From Xanthobacteraceae bacterium (GTDB lineage Bacteria > Pseudomonadota > Alphaproteobacteria > Rhizobiales > Xanthobacteraceae), in the NCBI GenBank assembly GCA_019752575.1, contig JAIELW010000019.1, forward strand, positions 35,012-99,011: DNA of 64,000 nt, given 5' to 3'. The notes below the pieces were generated by a model, which made no database searches, was not told where the DNA came from, and worked only from the letters and a program-made list of their open reading frames with translations. Shown here piece after piece: positions 35,421 through 44,510 of this stretch. Numbering within the stretch: position 1 is the stretch's first letter; each line of letters begins with the position of its first letter. The position numbers were made by a program, and so were the translations under genes.

Positions 35421-35458
35421 AAACGGACGAGAGCTAAAACTCTCGTCCGTTTTTCTTT
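35421..35458 (+). terminator. Strong intrinsic terminator between TAXI binding protein and TRAP permease
   Basis: A perfect stem of about 11-13 bp (AACGGACGAGAG with CTCTCGTCCGTT) with a CTAAAA loop is followed by TTTTCTTTT. It lies only 15 bases before the permease ribosome site. It likely attenuates transcription so that the binding protein is made in excess. Confidence 0.9.
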
Positions 35459-35472
35459 TGGGGGAGTACGCC

Positions 35473-37842
35473 GTGACGACCAAACCAGCGCAAGCAGAAC
35501 TTGCAGAACCCGTAAATCAGTCCGATCCCGAGTTCGATTTGCCGGATAATTTCGGCGAAGGCCTTTCGGGCCGCATCGTGTTTTGGATCGCGATCTGCTT
35601 CTCGATTTATCAGGTCGCAACATCCTTCGGCGTGCCGCTGGATCGGCCGTTCTTTCTCGGGCTCACCATCGCAAAGATCGCGTGGGCGCTGTTCTTCGGC
35701 TGGGCCGCGTATATCGCGTATAACTGGTTTCGCGGCCGCGGCAGCGTCGAAACGACGATCGCCTATTTCATGCTGCTCGGCACCTTCGGTCTTTTGATCG
35801 GCTACGCCGGCGGCTCCCCAAGCGTCACCGTGCGCGCCATTCACGTCGGTTTTCTGTGCCTACTTGCCGGCGGCATGCTCGCCGTACATCGCTCGCCGAC
35901 AACGGGACACAAACTGCTCTGGTGGAGCCTCGGCATCGCCGCGTTTCTGGTCGGGGTCTATCAGTGGCACCAATATAACGACCTCGTCATTCGCGACGGC
36001 AATCTCAATCACGTCGATCTCATCATCGGTGTGATCTCGCTGATCACGATGTTTGCGATCGTGTGGCGCACGATGGGTATTGCGCTGCCGATCATCTCCG
36101 GTATCTCACTCGCCTATATCGCCTGGGGCCAGTATTTGCCGCGCGGCTGGAACCATCGCGGCTTCGCCTTCGAAGACATCATCGAGCACATCTCGTTCGG
36201 CACGGAGGGCATTTACGGCACGCCGGCCTATGTCTCGGCGACCTATATCTTCCTGTTCGTGCTGTTCGGCGCCTTTATGGAGCGCGCTGGCGTCATCAAC
36301 TTCTTCAATGAGCTGTCGATGGCCCTTTTCGGCGGCAGACGCGGCGGCCCAGCGAAGGTCTGTATCGCCTCTTCCGCGCTGATGGGCACGGTCGCGGGCT
36401 CCGGCGTCGCCAACGTCGTCGCCTCCGGCCAGTTCACGATCCCGCTGATGAAGCGCTTCGGCTTCACATCCGCGTTCGCAGGCGGCGTCGAAGCGACCTC
36501 CTCCATGGGCGGCGTGATGACGCCGCCGGTGATGGGCGCGGTCGCCTTCATCATGGCCGAGACGCTCGGCGTTCCCTTCATCGAAATCATGAAGGCCGCG
36601 ATCATTCCGGCCTGTCTTTATTTCGCGGCCTGTTATTGGGCAGTTCACTTAGAGGCCGGCAAACACGGCCTGCACGGCGTGCCGCGCGAAGAACTCCCGA
36701 GCGCGTGGGGCGAGATCAAGCGCAACTGGTATCTCGTGTTGCCGCTGCTTGTGCTGATCGCACTGTTGTTCGGCGGCTTCACGCCGCTTTACGCAGGCGC
36801 GGTCGGGCTCGCGCTCACGGTGGTGCTGATTCTAGCGACCGCGGTCGCGCTCGGCATCGGCGCCGTTGCGTTCCGCGTCTTCTTCTGGATTGGCCTTGGC
36901 TTGCTCTGCGCCTTCTCGCTCTACTGGAGCGTGCCTTTGGTGCTTGCGATCGTCTTCGCGCTCATCATCGCCAATATGTTCTGGGCGGGAGGACGCGAGA
37001 CATTGATCGGCGCGCGTAATGCATTCGGCGAAGGCGCGCGTCTTGCGCTCTCCGTCGGTCTTGCCTGCGCCATTGTCGGCATCCTGGTCGGTGTCATGAC
37101 CAAGACGGGCATCGGCACGATCATTGGCAATGCAGTGATCGGCGTCGGCAAGGACAACATCCTGCTCGCGCTGATCATGTCGATGCTGTTCAATCTGGTC
37201 CTCGGCATCGGCCTGCCGACGATCCCGAACTACATCATCACTTCGTCGCTCACCGGTCCGATTCTCCTCGAACTTGGCGTGCCGTTGATCGTCTCGCACA
37301 TGTTCTGCTTCTACTACGGCATCCTCGCCGACCTCACGCCGCCGGTTGCACTTGCGGCTTACGCCGCGGCGCCAATGGCGAAAGAGTCCGGCATGAAGAT
37401 CGGTTGGGAAGCGATGCGTATCGCGCTTCCCGGTTTCCTCTGGCCTTTTGTCGGCGTTTACAATCCGGCGCTGATGCTCCAGCCGGTCGCAGGCTACGAA
37501 GGCTCGGCCTATTGGGTGCTGGTGGCTTACGTCTTTTTCAAAGCGATTGTTACGATCCTGCTCTGGGGCGCATTCGCGATCGGTTACTGGCATCGCGGGC
37601 TCACATGGTGGGAGCGGACGATCGCGATGTTCGCGGGCTTCCTCCTGATCGGCAGCGATGCGCGCATCGATTCAATCGCCTCGCCGTTCTTCTGGCTCGC
37701 GGGAATTCCGTTCGACAAGGTGACGGCAGTCGGCTGGTGGGACATCCGGCTCGACATGCTGGGCTTCACGATCGCAGCAGCGCTCTTTGCGCTCCACTAC
37801 TGGCGCACGCGCGACATTCCGGCGACCGTCCGCACCGCATGA
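35473..37842 (+). CDS. TRAP transporter permease, fused small and large subunits
   Basis: 789 residues from the GTG at 35473, chosen because GGGGGA lies seven bases upstream; a TTG 15 bases earlier is part of the terminator tail. The N-terminal part (about 35-210) holds four helices of the DctQ-like small subunit, and the remainder 12 or more helices of DctM (FNELSMALFGGRRGGPAKVCIASSAL-like, SGVANVVASGQFTIPLMKRFG, GVEATSSMGGVMTPPVMGA, GLPTIPNYIITSSLTGP). Sodium- or proton-coupled importer for the TAXI ligand. Its last codons overlap the ATG of the DUF1850 gene. Confidence 0.93.
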   Translation: MTTKPAQAELAEPVNQSDPEFDLPDNFGEGLSGRIVFWIAICFSIYQVATSFGVPLDRPFFLGLTIAKIAWALFFGWAAYIAYNWFRGRGSVETTIAYFMLLGTFGLLIGYAGGSPSVTVRAIHVGFLCLLAGGMLAVHRSPTTGHKLLWWSLGIAAFLVGVYQWHQYNDLVIRDGNLNHVDLIIGVISLITMFAIVWRTMGIALPIISGISLAYIAWGQYLPRGWNHRGFAFEDIIEHISFGTEGIYGTPAYVSATYIFLFVLFGAFMERAGVINFFNELSMALFGGRRGGPAKVCIASSALMGTVAGSGVANVVASGQFTIPLMKRFGFTSAFAGGVEATSSMGGVMTPPVMGAVAFIMAETLGVPFIEIMKAAIIPACLYFAACYWAVHLEAGKHGLHGVPREELPSAWGEIKRNWYLVLPLLVLIALLFGGFTPLYAGAVGLALTVVLILATAVALGIGAVAFRVFFWIGLGLLCAFSLYWSVPLVLAIVFALIIANMFWAGGRETLIGARNAFGEGARLALSVGLACAIVGILVGVMTKTGIGTIIGNAVIGVGKDNILLALIMSMLFNLVLGIGLPTIPNYIITSSLTGPILLELGVPLIVSHMFCFYYGILADLTPPVALAAYAAAPMAKESGMKIGWEAMRIALPGFLWPFVGVYNPALMLQPVAGYEGSAYWVLVAYVFFKAIVTILLWGAFAIGYWHRGLTWWERTIAMFAGFLLIGSDARIDSIASPFFWLAGIPFDKVTAVGWWDIRLDMLGFTIAAALFALHYWRTRDIPATVRTA

Positions 37843-38204
37843 GCGTGATCTGTCTTGCTGGCGGCAGCGTGGTTGTGAAACTCGCTGCCGCCATCACGCT
37901 TTCCTGGATGCACTCCGTCGAGAAAGTGCAGTGGGAGGAAGACTGGCGCGCGCATCCGGCTGGCATCGCCATCGTGGAATCGCGCGTGAAGGGCTCGGGC
38001 GCCGGTATGGAGCCGCCACAGGGCGCAAAATTAAAAGACGGCGTTTATAGCTATCGCCCGCACTGGGCGCCTGTGAAAGAAGTCGTGCTCCGCCGCTCGG
38101 GCGCGACTGCCGACTGGAATATTTGCCAGAACGGGACCTGCAAGCCGATGAGCGAACTGATTCCAGCGGATACAGACCCCGTGAAGCTCTTGCTCTGCGA
38201 GTGA
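37839..38204 (+). CDS. DUF1850 protein associated with the TAXI-TRAP transporter
   Basis: 121 residues; the ATG overlaps the permease stop (ATGA). The characteristic LSWMHSVEKVQWEEDWR near residue 22, and a C-terminal Cys pair region (WNICQNGTC, then LLLCE) match DUF1850 proteins, which are regularly found next to TAXI-TRAP genes. The N-terminus has a hydrophobic segment that may be a signal or anchor. Probably an accessory of the transporter; the mechanism is unknown to me. Confidence 0.85.
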   Translation: MSVICLAGGSVVVKLAAAITLSWMHSVEKVQWEEDWRAHPAGIAIVESRVKGSGAGMEPPQGAKLKDGVYSYRPHWAPVKEVVLRRSGATADWNICQNGTCKPMSELIPADTDPVKLLLCE

Positions 38205-38205
38205 A

Positions 38206-39012
38206 CTAGCCGAGCGGACCCTTCTTCAGCCGTTTCAGGTCGAAGCGTTGAATGTCTTCCAGTAACGACACGAAGGCACGCGCGCCAAAATCAGCAGCCT
38301 TCTCGCCTTTTTCTTTGGTGGCCGCCTTGGCGTTTCCGATCGCGCCGGTCTCCTGCAAGTCCTGCGTCATCCAACCGAAGCCCGCGGGTACGGTGGAGCG
38401 CAGCACCTTGAAGTCCTTCTCCATCGCCTTCGTGATCGGAACGAAGCCGTCGAGCTTGTCCATCCGCACCTTGTCCGGCGCGAAGGCGAGCATCAGCGAG
38501 GTTTCGATTTCGCCGCCGTGGATGCCGTGCAGTTTTTCGTCGGCACCGAACAGTCCTTCCGGATAGCCTAGGCGATGCCATGAAGTGAGCGCTGCGAACA
38601 TGCCGAGCCGCTCGCGCAGCTCGCGCGTTACGATGTCGAGCACCGATGAGTTGCCGCCGTGAGAATTCGCGAACACGATCTTGCGCACCCCCGCGCGATA
38701 AACGCTTTCGCCGATCTCGACCCAGGCGCGGATTATCGTCTCGTAGGAGAACGTCAACGTACCGGGAAAGTCGCGGTGCTCGCCGGATTTTCCGATTTCC
38801 TGCACCGGCAGGAACGCGACGGGTAGATTTTCGGGCAGCAGCTTTTGGACGCGTGCGAGGTAGCCTTCGGCGATCGTGGCATCGACGGCAAGCGGCAAGT
38901 GCGGGCCATGCTGCTCGATCGCTGCGACCGGCACGACCGCGATCCATTCGGCCGGATTTCCGCTTTGGAAATCCTGCCACGTCATGTCCGCCCAGAAACG
39001 CTTCGGATTCAT
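38206..39012 (-). CDS. Creatininase-family amidohydrolase
   Basis: 268 residues from the ATG at 39012; the longer in-frame start at 39033 is not needed. Family motifs: VVPVAAIEQHGPHLPLAVDA (metal-binding Glu and His with Asp), FANSHGGN (His-Gly-Gly-Asn) and GIHGGEIETSLML. Members are metal-dependent hydrolases of cyclic amides such as creatinine, or act in formamide and mycofactocin chemistry. Convergent with the DUF1850 gene with one base between. It may relate to the TRAP substrate or the adjacent NMT1-type importer, but nothing in the sequence settles this. Confidence 0.88.
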   Translation of the reverse strand: MNPKRFWADMTWQDFQSGNPAEWIAVVPVAAIEQHGPHLPLAVDATIAEGYLARVQKLLPENLPVAFLPVQEIGKSGEHRDFPGTLTFSYETIIRAWVEIGESVYRAGVRKIVFANSHGGNSSVLDIVTRELRERLGMFAALTSWHRLGYPEGLFGADEKLHGIHGGEIETSLMLAFAPDKVRMDKLDGFVPITKAMEKDFKVLRSTVPAGFGWMTQDLQETGAIGNAKAATKEKGEKAADFGARAFVSLLEDIQRFDLKRLKKGPLG

Positions 39013-39167
39013 TGCAAATGCCGTCCGCGCCAAACCGCCGCAACCTATTGAGCGGCAAGGGCCGAAGCAAGGCGAAACCGCGGGCGCACATTTCTTGACG
39101 TTGGCATTAAGGTTACGATCCCTTATGCGACTGCCGTTCGTACCGATGAACCGCTAGATTGAATGCC

Positions 39168-40172
39168 ATGTTGCGAAAACTCGCTATCGTCCTTCTCGCC
39201 CTCGAAGCGCTCTCATCGCCCGCTGCCGCCGCCGACAAGGTGCGCTTCGGCACCAACTGGGTCGCGGAGGCCGAGCACGGCGGCTTCTACCAAGCACTCG
39301 CCGACGGCACCTATAAAAAATACGGGCTGGACGTCGAAATCGTCCCGGGCGGGCCGCAGATCAACAACCGCATCCTGCTCTCGGCCGGCAAGCTCGACTT
39401 CTATATCTCTGCGAATTTTCTGCAGGCTTTCGCCGCGGTCGAACAGAACGTGCCCACCATCGTGGTCGCCGCGATCATGCAGCGCGACCCGATCGCGATT
39501 CTCGCGCACCCGAACACCGGCATCGAAAAGTTCGAAGACTTGAGAGACAAGAAGGTCAGCCTGCTGCTCGGCGCCGATGCGATGGTGACATCGTTCCGCT
39601 GGCTGAAATCCGAGCATGGCTTCCGCGACGACCAAGCACGGCCTTACACCTTCAATCCGCAGCCGTTTCTCGCGAACAAGAACTTCGCGCTGCAGGGTTA
39701 CGTGACTTCTGAGCCTTTCGTGATCGAACAGGCCGGCGGTTTCAAGCCGAAGATTTTCCTGCTCGCCGACCACGGCTTCGATGGCTATGCGACGACCCTA
39801 GAAACGCGCGTCGACCTTTTGCGCAATAAGCCCGATGTGGTTGCGCGCTTCGTGGAGGCATCGATCGTCGGCTGGTACAATTATCTTTACGGCAACAACA
39901 AAGCCGCGAACGATCTCATCAAGAAGCAAAACCCCGAAATGACCGACGCGCTGATTGCCTTCTCGACCGCAAAAATGAAGGAATACGGCATCGTCGATTC
40001 CGGCGACGCGCTTAACCTCGGCATCGGTGCCATGCAGGAAGCGAAGATCAAGAACTTCTTCGACAAGATGGTGAAAGCCGGCGTCGTCAAGGCCGACGTC
40101 AACTGGAAGAAAAGTTTCGACGCCACCTTCGTCAATCGCAAGCACGGCGTCGTTATGTATCGCACAAAATGA
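39168..40172 (+). CDS. NMT1/THI5-like ABC transporter substrate-binding protein
   Basis: 334 residues from the ATG at 39168, with a signal peptide ending SPAAAAD. The mature N-terminus VRFGTNWVAEAEHGGFYQALADG is typical of NMT1/THI5-type (thiamine-pyrimidine-like or nitrate/taurine-like) binding proteins. It forms an operon with the ATPase and permease, each overlapping the previous gene by four bases. The ligand may be a pyrimidine thiamine precursor, but the upstream 155-base spacer shows no TPP riboswitch core, so thiamine is only one option. Confidence 0.88.
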   Translation: MLRKLAIVLLALEALSSPAAAADKVRFGTNWVAEAEHGGFYQALADGTYKKYGLDVEIVPGGPQINNRILLSAGKLDFYISANFLQAFAAVEQNVPTIVVAAIMQRDPIAILAHPNTGIEKFEDLRDKKVSLLLGADAMVTSFRWLKSEHGFRDDQARPYTFNPQPFLANKNFALQGYVTSEPFVIEQAGGFKPKIFLLADHGFDGYATTLETRVDLLRNKPDVVARFVEASIVGWYNYLYGNNKAANDLIKKQNPEMTDALIAFSTAKMKEYGIVDSGDALNLGIGAMQEAKIKNFFDKMVKAGVVKADVNWKKSFDATFVNRKHGVVMYRTK

Positions 40173-40969
40173 ATGCCGGCCGCTTGAAAGGCTCAACCAA
40201 GCGGAAGCCGGCAAAGGCGGAAAGCGCGCCGCTCGCAGAGTTGCGCGACATCGGCAAGACGTTCGAAAGCGGTATCACCGCGTTGCGCGGCGTCTCCTTC
40301 TCGGTCCGGCGCGGAGAATTTCTGTCGATCCTGGGTGCTTCGGGCTGCGGCAAGACTTCGCTTCTTCGTATCGCTGCCGGGCTGCTCGCATCGGATACTG
40401 GCAGCATCTCCTGGAAGGAAGGCACGCGCCCGCGCGAAACCGGCTTCGTCTTTCAGGAGCCAGCGCTGATGCCTTGGGCGACTGTCGGCGCAAATGTCCG
40501 CCTTCCATTACGCCTGCTTGGCAGCGATGACCGCACCGCGGCCTTGCGCGCACGCGAAATATTGACGCAGGTCGGCCTCGACAAATTCGCGGATACCTAT
40601 CCGCACGAGCTTTCCGGCGGCATGAAGATGCGCGCGTCGCTTGCGCGTGCGCTGATCGTGAAGCCGAAGCTGCTGCTGATGGACGAGCCATTCGCCGCGC
40701 TCGACGAGATCTCGCGCTTCAAGCTCAACGACGAGTTGCTTGCGTTCTGGCGGGAACTGAACTGCACCGTCGTATTCGTGACGCACTCCGTTTTCGAGGC
40801 CGCATATCTTTCCACGCGCACCCTCGTGATGTCGCCGCGTCCGGGGCGGGTTGTCGAGGAAATCCGCTTCCTGCCTGCGACCGAGCGCTTCGATCCGCAA
40901 TACCGCACGTCTGCCGCCTTCGCTGCGCGCGCTCGCAAGCTTTCGGACGCGCTGGAGCGCGCGCAATGA
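40169..40969 (+). CDS. ABC transporter ATP-binding protein (SsuB/TauB/ThiZ-like)
   Basis: 266 residues. Walker A GASGCGKTSLL, Q-loop FVFQEPALMPW, signature LSGGMKMRASLARAL, Walker B LLLMDEPFAALDE and H-loop VFVTHSVFEAAYLS are all present. Overlaps the binding-protein gene by four bases and the permease by four bases. Energises the NMT1-type importer. Confidence 0.93.
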   Translation: MNAGRLKGSTKRKPAKAESAPLAELRDIGKTFESGITALRGVSFSVRRGEFLSILGASGCGKTSLLRIAAGLLASDTGSISWKEGTRPRETGFVFQEPALMPWATVGANVRLPLRLLGSDDRTAALRAREILTQVGLDKFADTYPHELSGGMKMRASLARALIVKPKLLLMDEPFAALDEISRFKLNDELLAFWRELNCTVVFVTHSVFEAAYLSTRTLVMSPRPGRVVEEIRFLPATERFDPQYRTSAAFAARARKLSDALERAQ

Positions 40970-41736
40970 AACGCGATTTTACCGCGCCGCTTGTTACTCT
41001 CGCGATCCTGATTGCGGCCTGGGAATTCGCGGTCCGCTTTTTTGCGATCCCGCCGCAAGTGCTGCCAGCGCCTTCGCTCATTTTGCAAACGCTTGCTGCG
41101 GACTCGGCACTTCTGTTCGGTTCGCTCCTCGTGACGCTGCGGATTACGTTCTTTGCGCTGCTGCTTGCGACCGCCGTAGGCGTCGTGCTTGCCGTCTTCT
41201 TTTCCATCTCGCGTTTCGCCGAGCGCGCGCTGTTTCCGATCGCGGTGATCTTTCAGGTGACCCCGGTGATCGCGATCGCGCCGCTGCTCCTGATCTACAT
41301 GGAGCCCGCGAACGCAGTTCTGGCCTGCGCGGCGCTCGTCGCCTTTTTTCCTATCCTGTCGAACACCGCGCTCGGCCTCGCCTCCGCCGACAGGCAGCTA
41401 CGCGACCTGTTTTCGCTTTACGACGCGGGCTGGTGGAAAGCGCTCCTGTACCTGCGGCTGCCAACGGCACTTCCCTATTTCCTCGGCGGCCTTCGCATCG
41501 CGGGCGGACTTGCGCTGATCGGCGCGATCGTCGGCGAGATCGCCGCGGGAAGCGGCGGCGCGGGTTCGGGGCTTGCCTGGCGCATCATGGAAGCGGGACA
41601 CCGGGTGAACATTCCGCGGATGTACGCAGCACTCGTACTGATCGTGCTTGCGGGCGTTGCAATCTTCGCGGCTCTCTCGTGGCTGCAACATCTCGCCTTG
41701 CGCCGCTGGCACGCGAGTGCCATCGCGCCGGAGTGA
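40966..41736 (+). CDS. ABC transporter permease (SsuC/ThiX-like)
   Basis: 256 residues, about six membrane helices with the binding-protein-dependent transport pattern; the EAA-like loop sits around residues 148-178 (LYDAGWWKALLYLRLPTALPYFLGGLRIAGG). Third gene of the binding protein, ATPase, permease operon. The stop directly abuts that of the convergent methyltransferase gene (41737). Confidence 0.92.
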   Translation: MKRDFTAPLVTLAILIAAWEFAVRFFAIPPQVLPAPSLILQTLAADSALLFGSLLVTLRITFFALLLATAVGVVLAVFFSISRFAERALFPIAVIFQVTPVIAIAPLLLIYMEPANAVLACAALVAFFPILSNTALGLASADRQLRDLFSLYDAGWWKALLYLRLPTALPYFLGGLRIAGGLALIGAIVGEIAAGSGGAGSGLAWRIMEAGHRVNIPRMYAALVLIVLAGVAIFAALSWLQHLALRRWHASAIAPE

Positions 41737-42681
41737 TCAACCAGTCTTCGTAAGCTTTCGTTCGGCAATCTTGCGCTTCAGACGCAGCCAGGCGCGGCGA
41801 TAGGGATCGCCCGAGAGCAAATGCTTCGTGAGACTCGAGGCGCGGAATTTCTGCTCGAGCTTTCGCGCATGATCCGGAAATAGGAACCAGTTTGGGTCGG
41901 GCGCCTCCGCGCGCTTGAGCACGATCGCGGCACCGCGCGAAGTATTCGGCATCCACTCGAAACCCGCTTTCGCCGCCATCATACGCAACGTCTCGAATGT
42001 GAAGCCGTGCACATGCGCGAAATGAAACATGCCGGTCGGCGTGCGCTTCTCGGCCATGTCGGGAACCGCGATATAAAAGAACCCGCCCGGAACGAGCAGC
42101 GAATGCACGAGCTTCATGCTCGCCATGGGATCGCGCAGATGCTCGAACACATGGAAGGAATGAATGAGATCGAATTTGCGGCCGCCGAAATCGATCTTCA
42201 TCAGCGGTGCGACACGCACCTGCACGCCGTAAGTGCGTTCCGCATAACGCGCGAAACCGACGCTCGGCTCGACGCCTTCGACCTCGAAGCCTAACCGCTT
42301 GGCTTCTGCGAGAAACTCGCCGCCGCCCGCGCCGATATCGAGTACGCGGCCGCCCGGCTTGATCATGGTCGAAAGATAAGCGAGCCGCGAGCGCGCGCCC
42401 TTCGTGCCGCGCGAGATCGACTTCGGCGTCGGCTCCAGCGTGCTCTGGTAATGCAACCGGTAGTGATCGGTGTAATAGCGCTCGAGTTCCGCATCCGTCG
42501 GCATCGGATCGACGCGGATCAGGCCGCAATGCGTGCAGATCACATTCGTCAGCGGATTGAGCCAGCGGTCGCGCGTGGAGAGCACGGATTTCTCGCGGCT
42601 GCAGCACAGGTTGCACGCGATCTTCTCGCCCACGTAATGAAACGGGCGATAGCCGGGCACGATTTTGCTCAGGAAAGACAT
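41737..42681 (-). CDS. Class I SAM-dependent methyltransferase with N-terminal Cys cluster
   Basis: 314 residues. An N-terminal zinc-ribbon-like cluster (CNLCC near 22 and CTHCG near 48) precedes a methyltransferase domain with motif I RVLDIGAGGGEFLAEA (about 113-128), acidic motif II region and HSFHVFEHLRDP. The layout matches the Methyltransf_23-type enzymes in surface-sugar and lipid pathways, but the substrate is unknown. C-terminal part is basic (RAWLRLKRKIAERKLTKTG). Isolated on the minus strand between an ABC operon and a DMT transporter. Confidence 0.85.
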   Translation of the reverse strand: MSFLSKIVPGYRPFHYVGEKIACNLCCSREKSVLSTRDRWLNPLTNVICTHCGLIRVDPMPTDAELERYYTDHYRLHYQSTLEPTPKSISRGTKGARSRLAYLSTMIKPGGRVLDIGAGGGEFLAEAKRLGFEVEGVEPSVGFARYAERTYGVQVRVAPLMKIDFGGRKFDLIHSFHVFEHLRDPMASMKLVHSLLVPGGFFYIAVPDMAEKRTPTGMFHFAHVHGFTFETLRMMAAKAGFEWMPNTSRGAAIVLKRAEAPDPNWFLFPDHARKLEQKFRASSLTKHLLSGDPYRRAWLRLKRKIAERKLTKTG

Positions 42682-42828
42682 CGAAGACCGCCGCTTGTCC
42701 GGAAAGAGGCGCTTTCATAAAGCGGATTGCGGCCCTGTCAAACCGGCCCACCGAGCCATGCGCGAAAAGGGCTGCCTACGCTGTTCCCGCCGGTCTAGGT
42801 TGCGCCCGCAAAGAGGTTTCCGCACACC

Positions 42829-43767
42829 ATGGCTTCCGACCCGCGCGCGTTGCACGAGCTTCCCGCGCCAGGCGACACCCGCGCCCGCCTCATCGGCATC
42901 GCCCTGATGTGTGGAGCGCTATTCTGTTTTGCCATCCTCGACACCACCGCGAAATGGCTGACCGGCCACCTGCCGACCTTGCAGGTCGTCTGGGCGCGTT
43001 ACGCGAGCCACTTCCTGATCGGCTTCATCTTCGTCAATCCATGGACGATGAAGGGGCTGTTCAACACGCAGCGCCCCTGGCTTCAGCTCGGCCGCTCCGC
43101 GCTTCTGTTTCTTTCCACCGCGATCAATTTCATCTCGCTGAATTTTCTCCAACTCGACGAGACCACGGCGATCATGTTCACGACGCCGTTCTTCATCGCG
43201 CTTTTCGCCGGCCCGATCCTCGGCGAATGGATCGGCTGGCGGCGCTGGATGGCAATTCTGGTGGGCTTCGCGGGTGCGCTCGTCGTGATCCGCCCCGGCA
43301 CCGGCGCGCTGCACCCGACGGCGTTTCTGTCGCTCGCAGGCGCTTGCTGTTACGCGCTCTACAACATCTCGACCCGCGCGCTCGCGCCCTATGACACCAC
43401 GCAGACGACAATCACGTACTCCGCGCTGGTCGGCGTACTCGTCGCGAGCATTCCTTTGCCCTGGGTCTGGCAGACACCGACCGAGCCACTCGTGATCGGC
43501 GGCATGGTGACGGTCGGCTTGTTCGGACTGATCGGCCATACATTTCTGATCATCGCGCATCGCTACGCGCCGGCCGGCGTGCTTGCCCCCTTCATCTATT
43601 TCCAGATTGTCTGGGTATCCGCGACAAGCTTCGCCGTCTTCGGCCACCTGCCCCATCTCTGGACCGTCGTCGGCGCGCTGATCGTGATCGTATCCGGCCT
43701 CTATCTGCTCTATCGCGAGAAGAAGATGAAAGCCGAAGCGTCGCTCGAGGCGCAGGCCGACAAATAG
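42829..43767 (+). CDS. DMT-superfamily transporter (EamA/RhaT-type)
   Basis: 312 residues with ten hydrophobic segments forming two EamA repeats (about 25-155 and 165-295). Blocks such as LQVVWARYASHFLIG and FLQLDETTAIMFTTPFFIALFAG are typical. Inner-membrane carrier of a metabolite; the substrate and direction are unknown. ATG at 42829 with a basic, polar N-terminus before helix 1. Confidence 0.88.
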   Translation: MASDPRALHELPAPGDTRARLIGIALMCGALFCFAILDTTAKWLTGHLPTLQVVWARYASHFLIGFIFVNPWTMKGLFNTQRPWLQLGRSALLFLSTAINFISLNFLQLDETTAIMFTTPFFIALFAGPILGEWIGWRRWMAILVGFAGALVVIRPGTGALHPTAFLSLAGACCYALYNISTRALAPYDTTQTTITYSALVGVLVASIPLPWVWQTPTEPLVIGGMVTVGLFGLIGHTFLIIAHRYAPAGVLAPFIYFQIVWVSATSFAVFGHLPHLWTVVGALIVIVSGLYLLYREKKMKAEASLEAQADK

Positions 43768-43768
43768 C

Positions 43769-44401
43769 TCAGGGCAGCGTGATCAAGGTCGGCAGGAAGC
43801 CGGTGTCGTGCAGATATTCGAAGCCTTCCGCGATCGGGATTGAGAGCAGGAAAATGCTGGCATCCAGCGCGGTCACGCGCACGAGCCGCGGATTGACCTC
43901 GACTTTCTCGATATCGCGCCAGAGCGAAAACTTCGGCCAGAGTCGCGGCACGCGCGTCAAATAAGCTTCGTAGGTGACGCCGAAACGGCTAAGCAGTACC
44001 TGCTCTTCTTTCAGGATCACGAGCAGGAAAACCAGATAAACGACCACCCCCGTAATTATCGCTAGCGTGATGCTGCCGAGCTGTGCGCCAACCCCGACCG
44101 CGCCCACAATGGAGAGCAAATAGAGCGGATTGCGGACCACCGAATAGGGCCCGTCGGTCACGAGCGCTTCGATCTTCCGCCCGCCGATATAAAGCGTGCA
44201 GATCATTCTGCCGCAGATGCACAATACGATCAGCGCAAGACCAATAAATTCTATCGCCTCATGCAAAAATGAACCGCTCGGCCAGCGCGAACCGCCGACC
44301 AGCACGAAGGCAATCCCTGCTACGATGAAGGCGAGCAGCACGGCCTTTCGGATCGACTGCACCGAGGTAAGATTGATAGAACGGCTTTGACTGGAAGACA
44401 T
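43769..44401 (-). CDS. Isoprenylcysteine carboxyl methyltransferase-like membrane protein
   Basis: 210 residues from the ATG at 44401. About five membrane segments and the ICMT/phospholipid methyltransferase signature region: GPYSVVRNPLYLL (about 105-117) with the Arg-Asn-Pro motif and a following Glu pair (KEEQVLL). Family members methylate lipid or prenyl groups with SAM; the rhizobial type is mostly uncharacterised. Convergent with the DMT transporter, one base apart. Confidence 0.85.
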   Translation of the reverse strand: MSSSQSRSINLTSVQSIRKAVLLAFIVAGIAFVLVGGSRWPSGSFLHEAIEFIGLALIVLCICGRMICTLYIGGRKIEALVTDGPYSVVRNPLYLLSIVGAVGVGAQLGSITLAIITGVVVYLVFLLVILKEEQVLLSRFGVTYEAYLTRVPRLWPKFSLWRDIEKVEVNPRLVRVTALDASIFLLSIPIAEGFEYLHDTGFLPTLITLP

Positions 44402-44510
44402 GCGGCTCGCCCCTTGAATACCGGACCCTTCGGGACCCTTTGAGGTTTTCTTTGGGCGGGCAGCCTCCCACCTTCGAAAACAAGAAAACAGAAACGGAAA
44501 ATACGCCACG

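Noticed and set aside
39012..39168. TPP riboswitch upstream of the NMT1-type transporter
   Set aside because: No CTGAGA or ACCTGATC-like core in the spacer.
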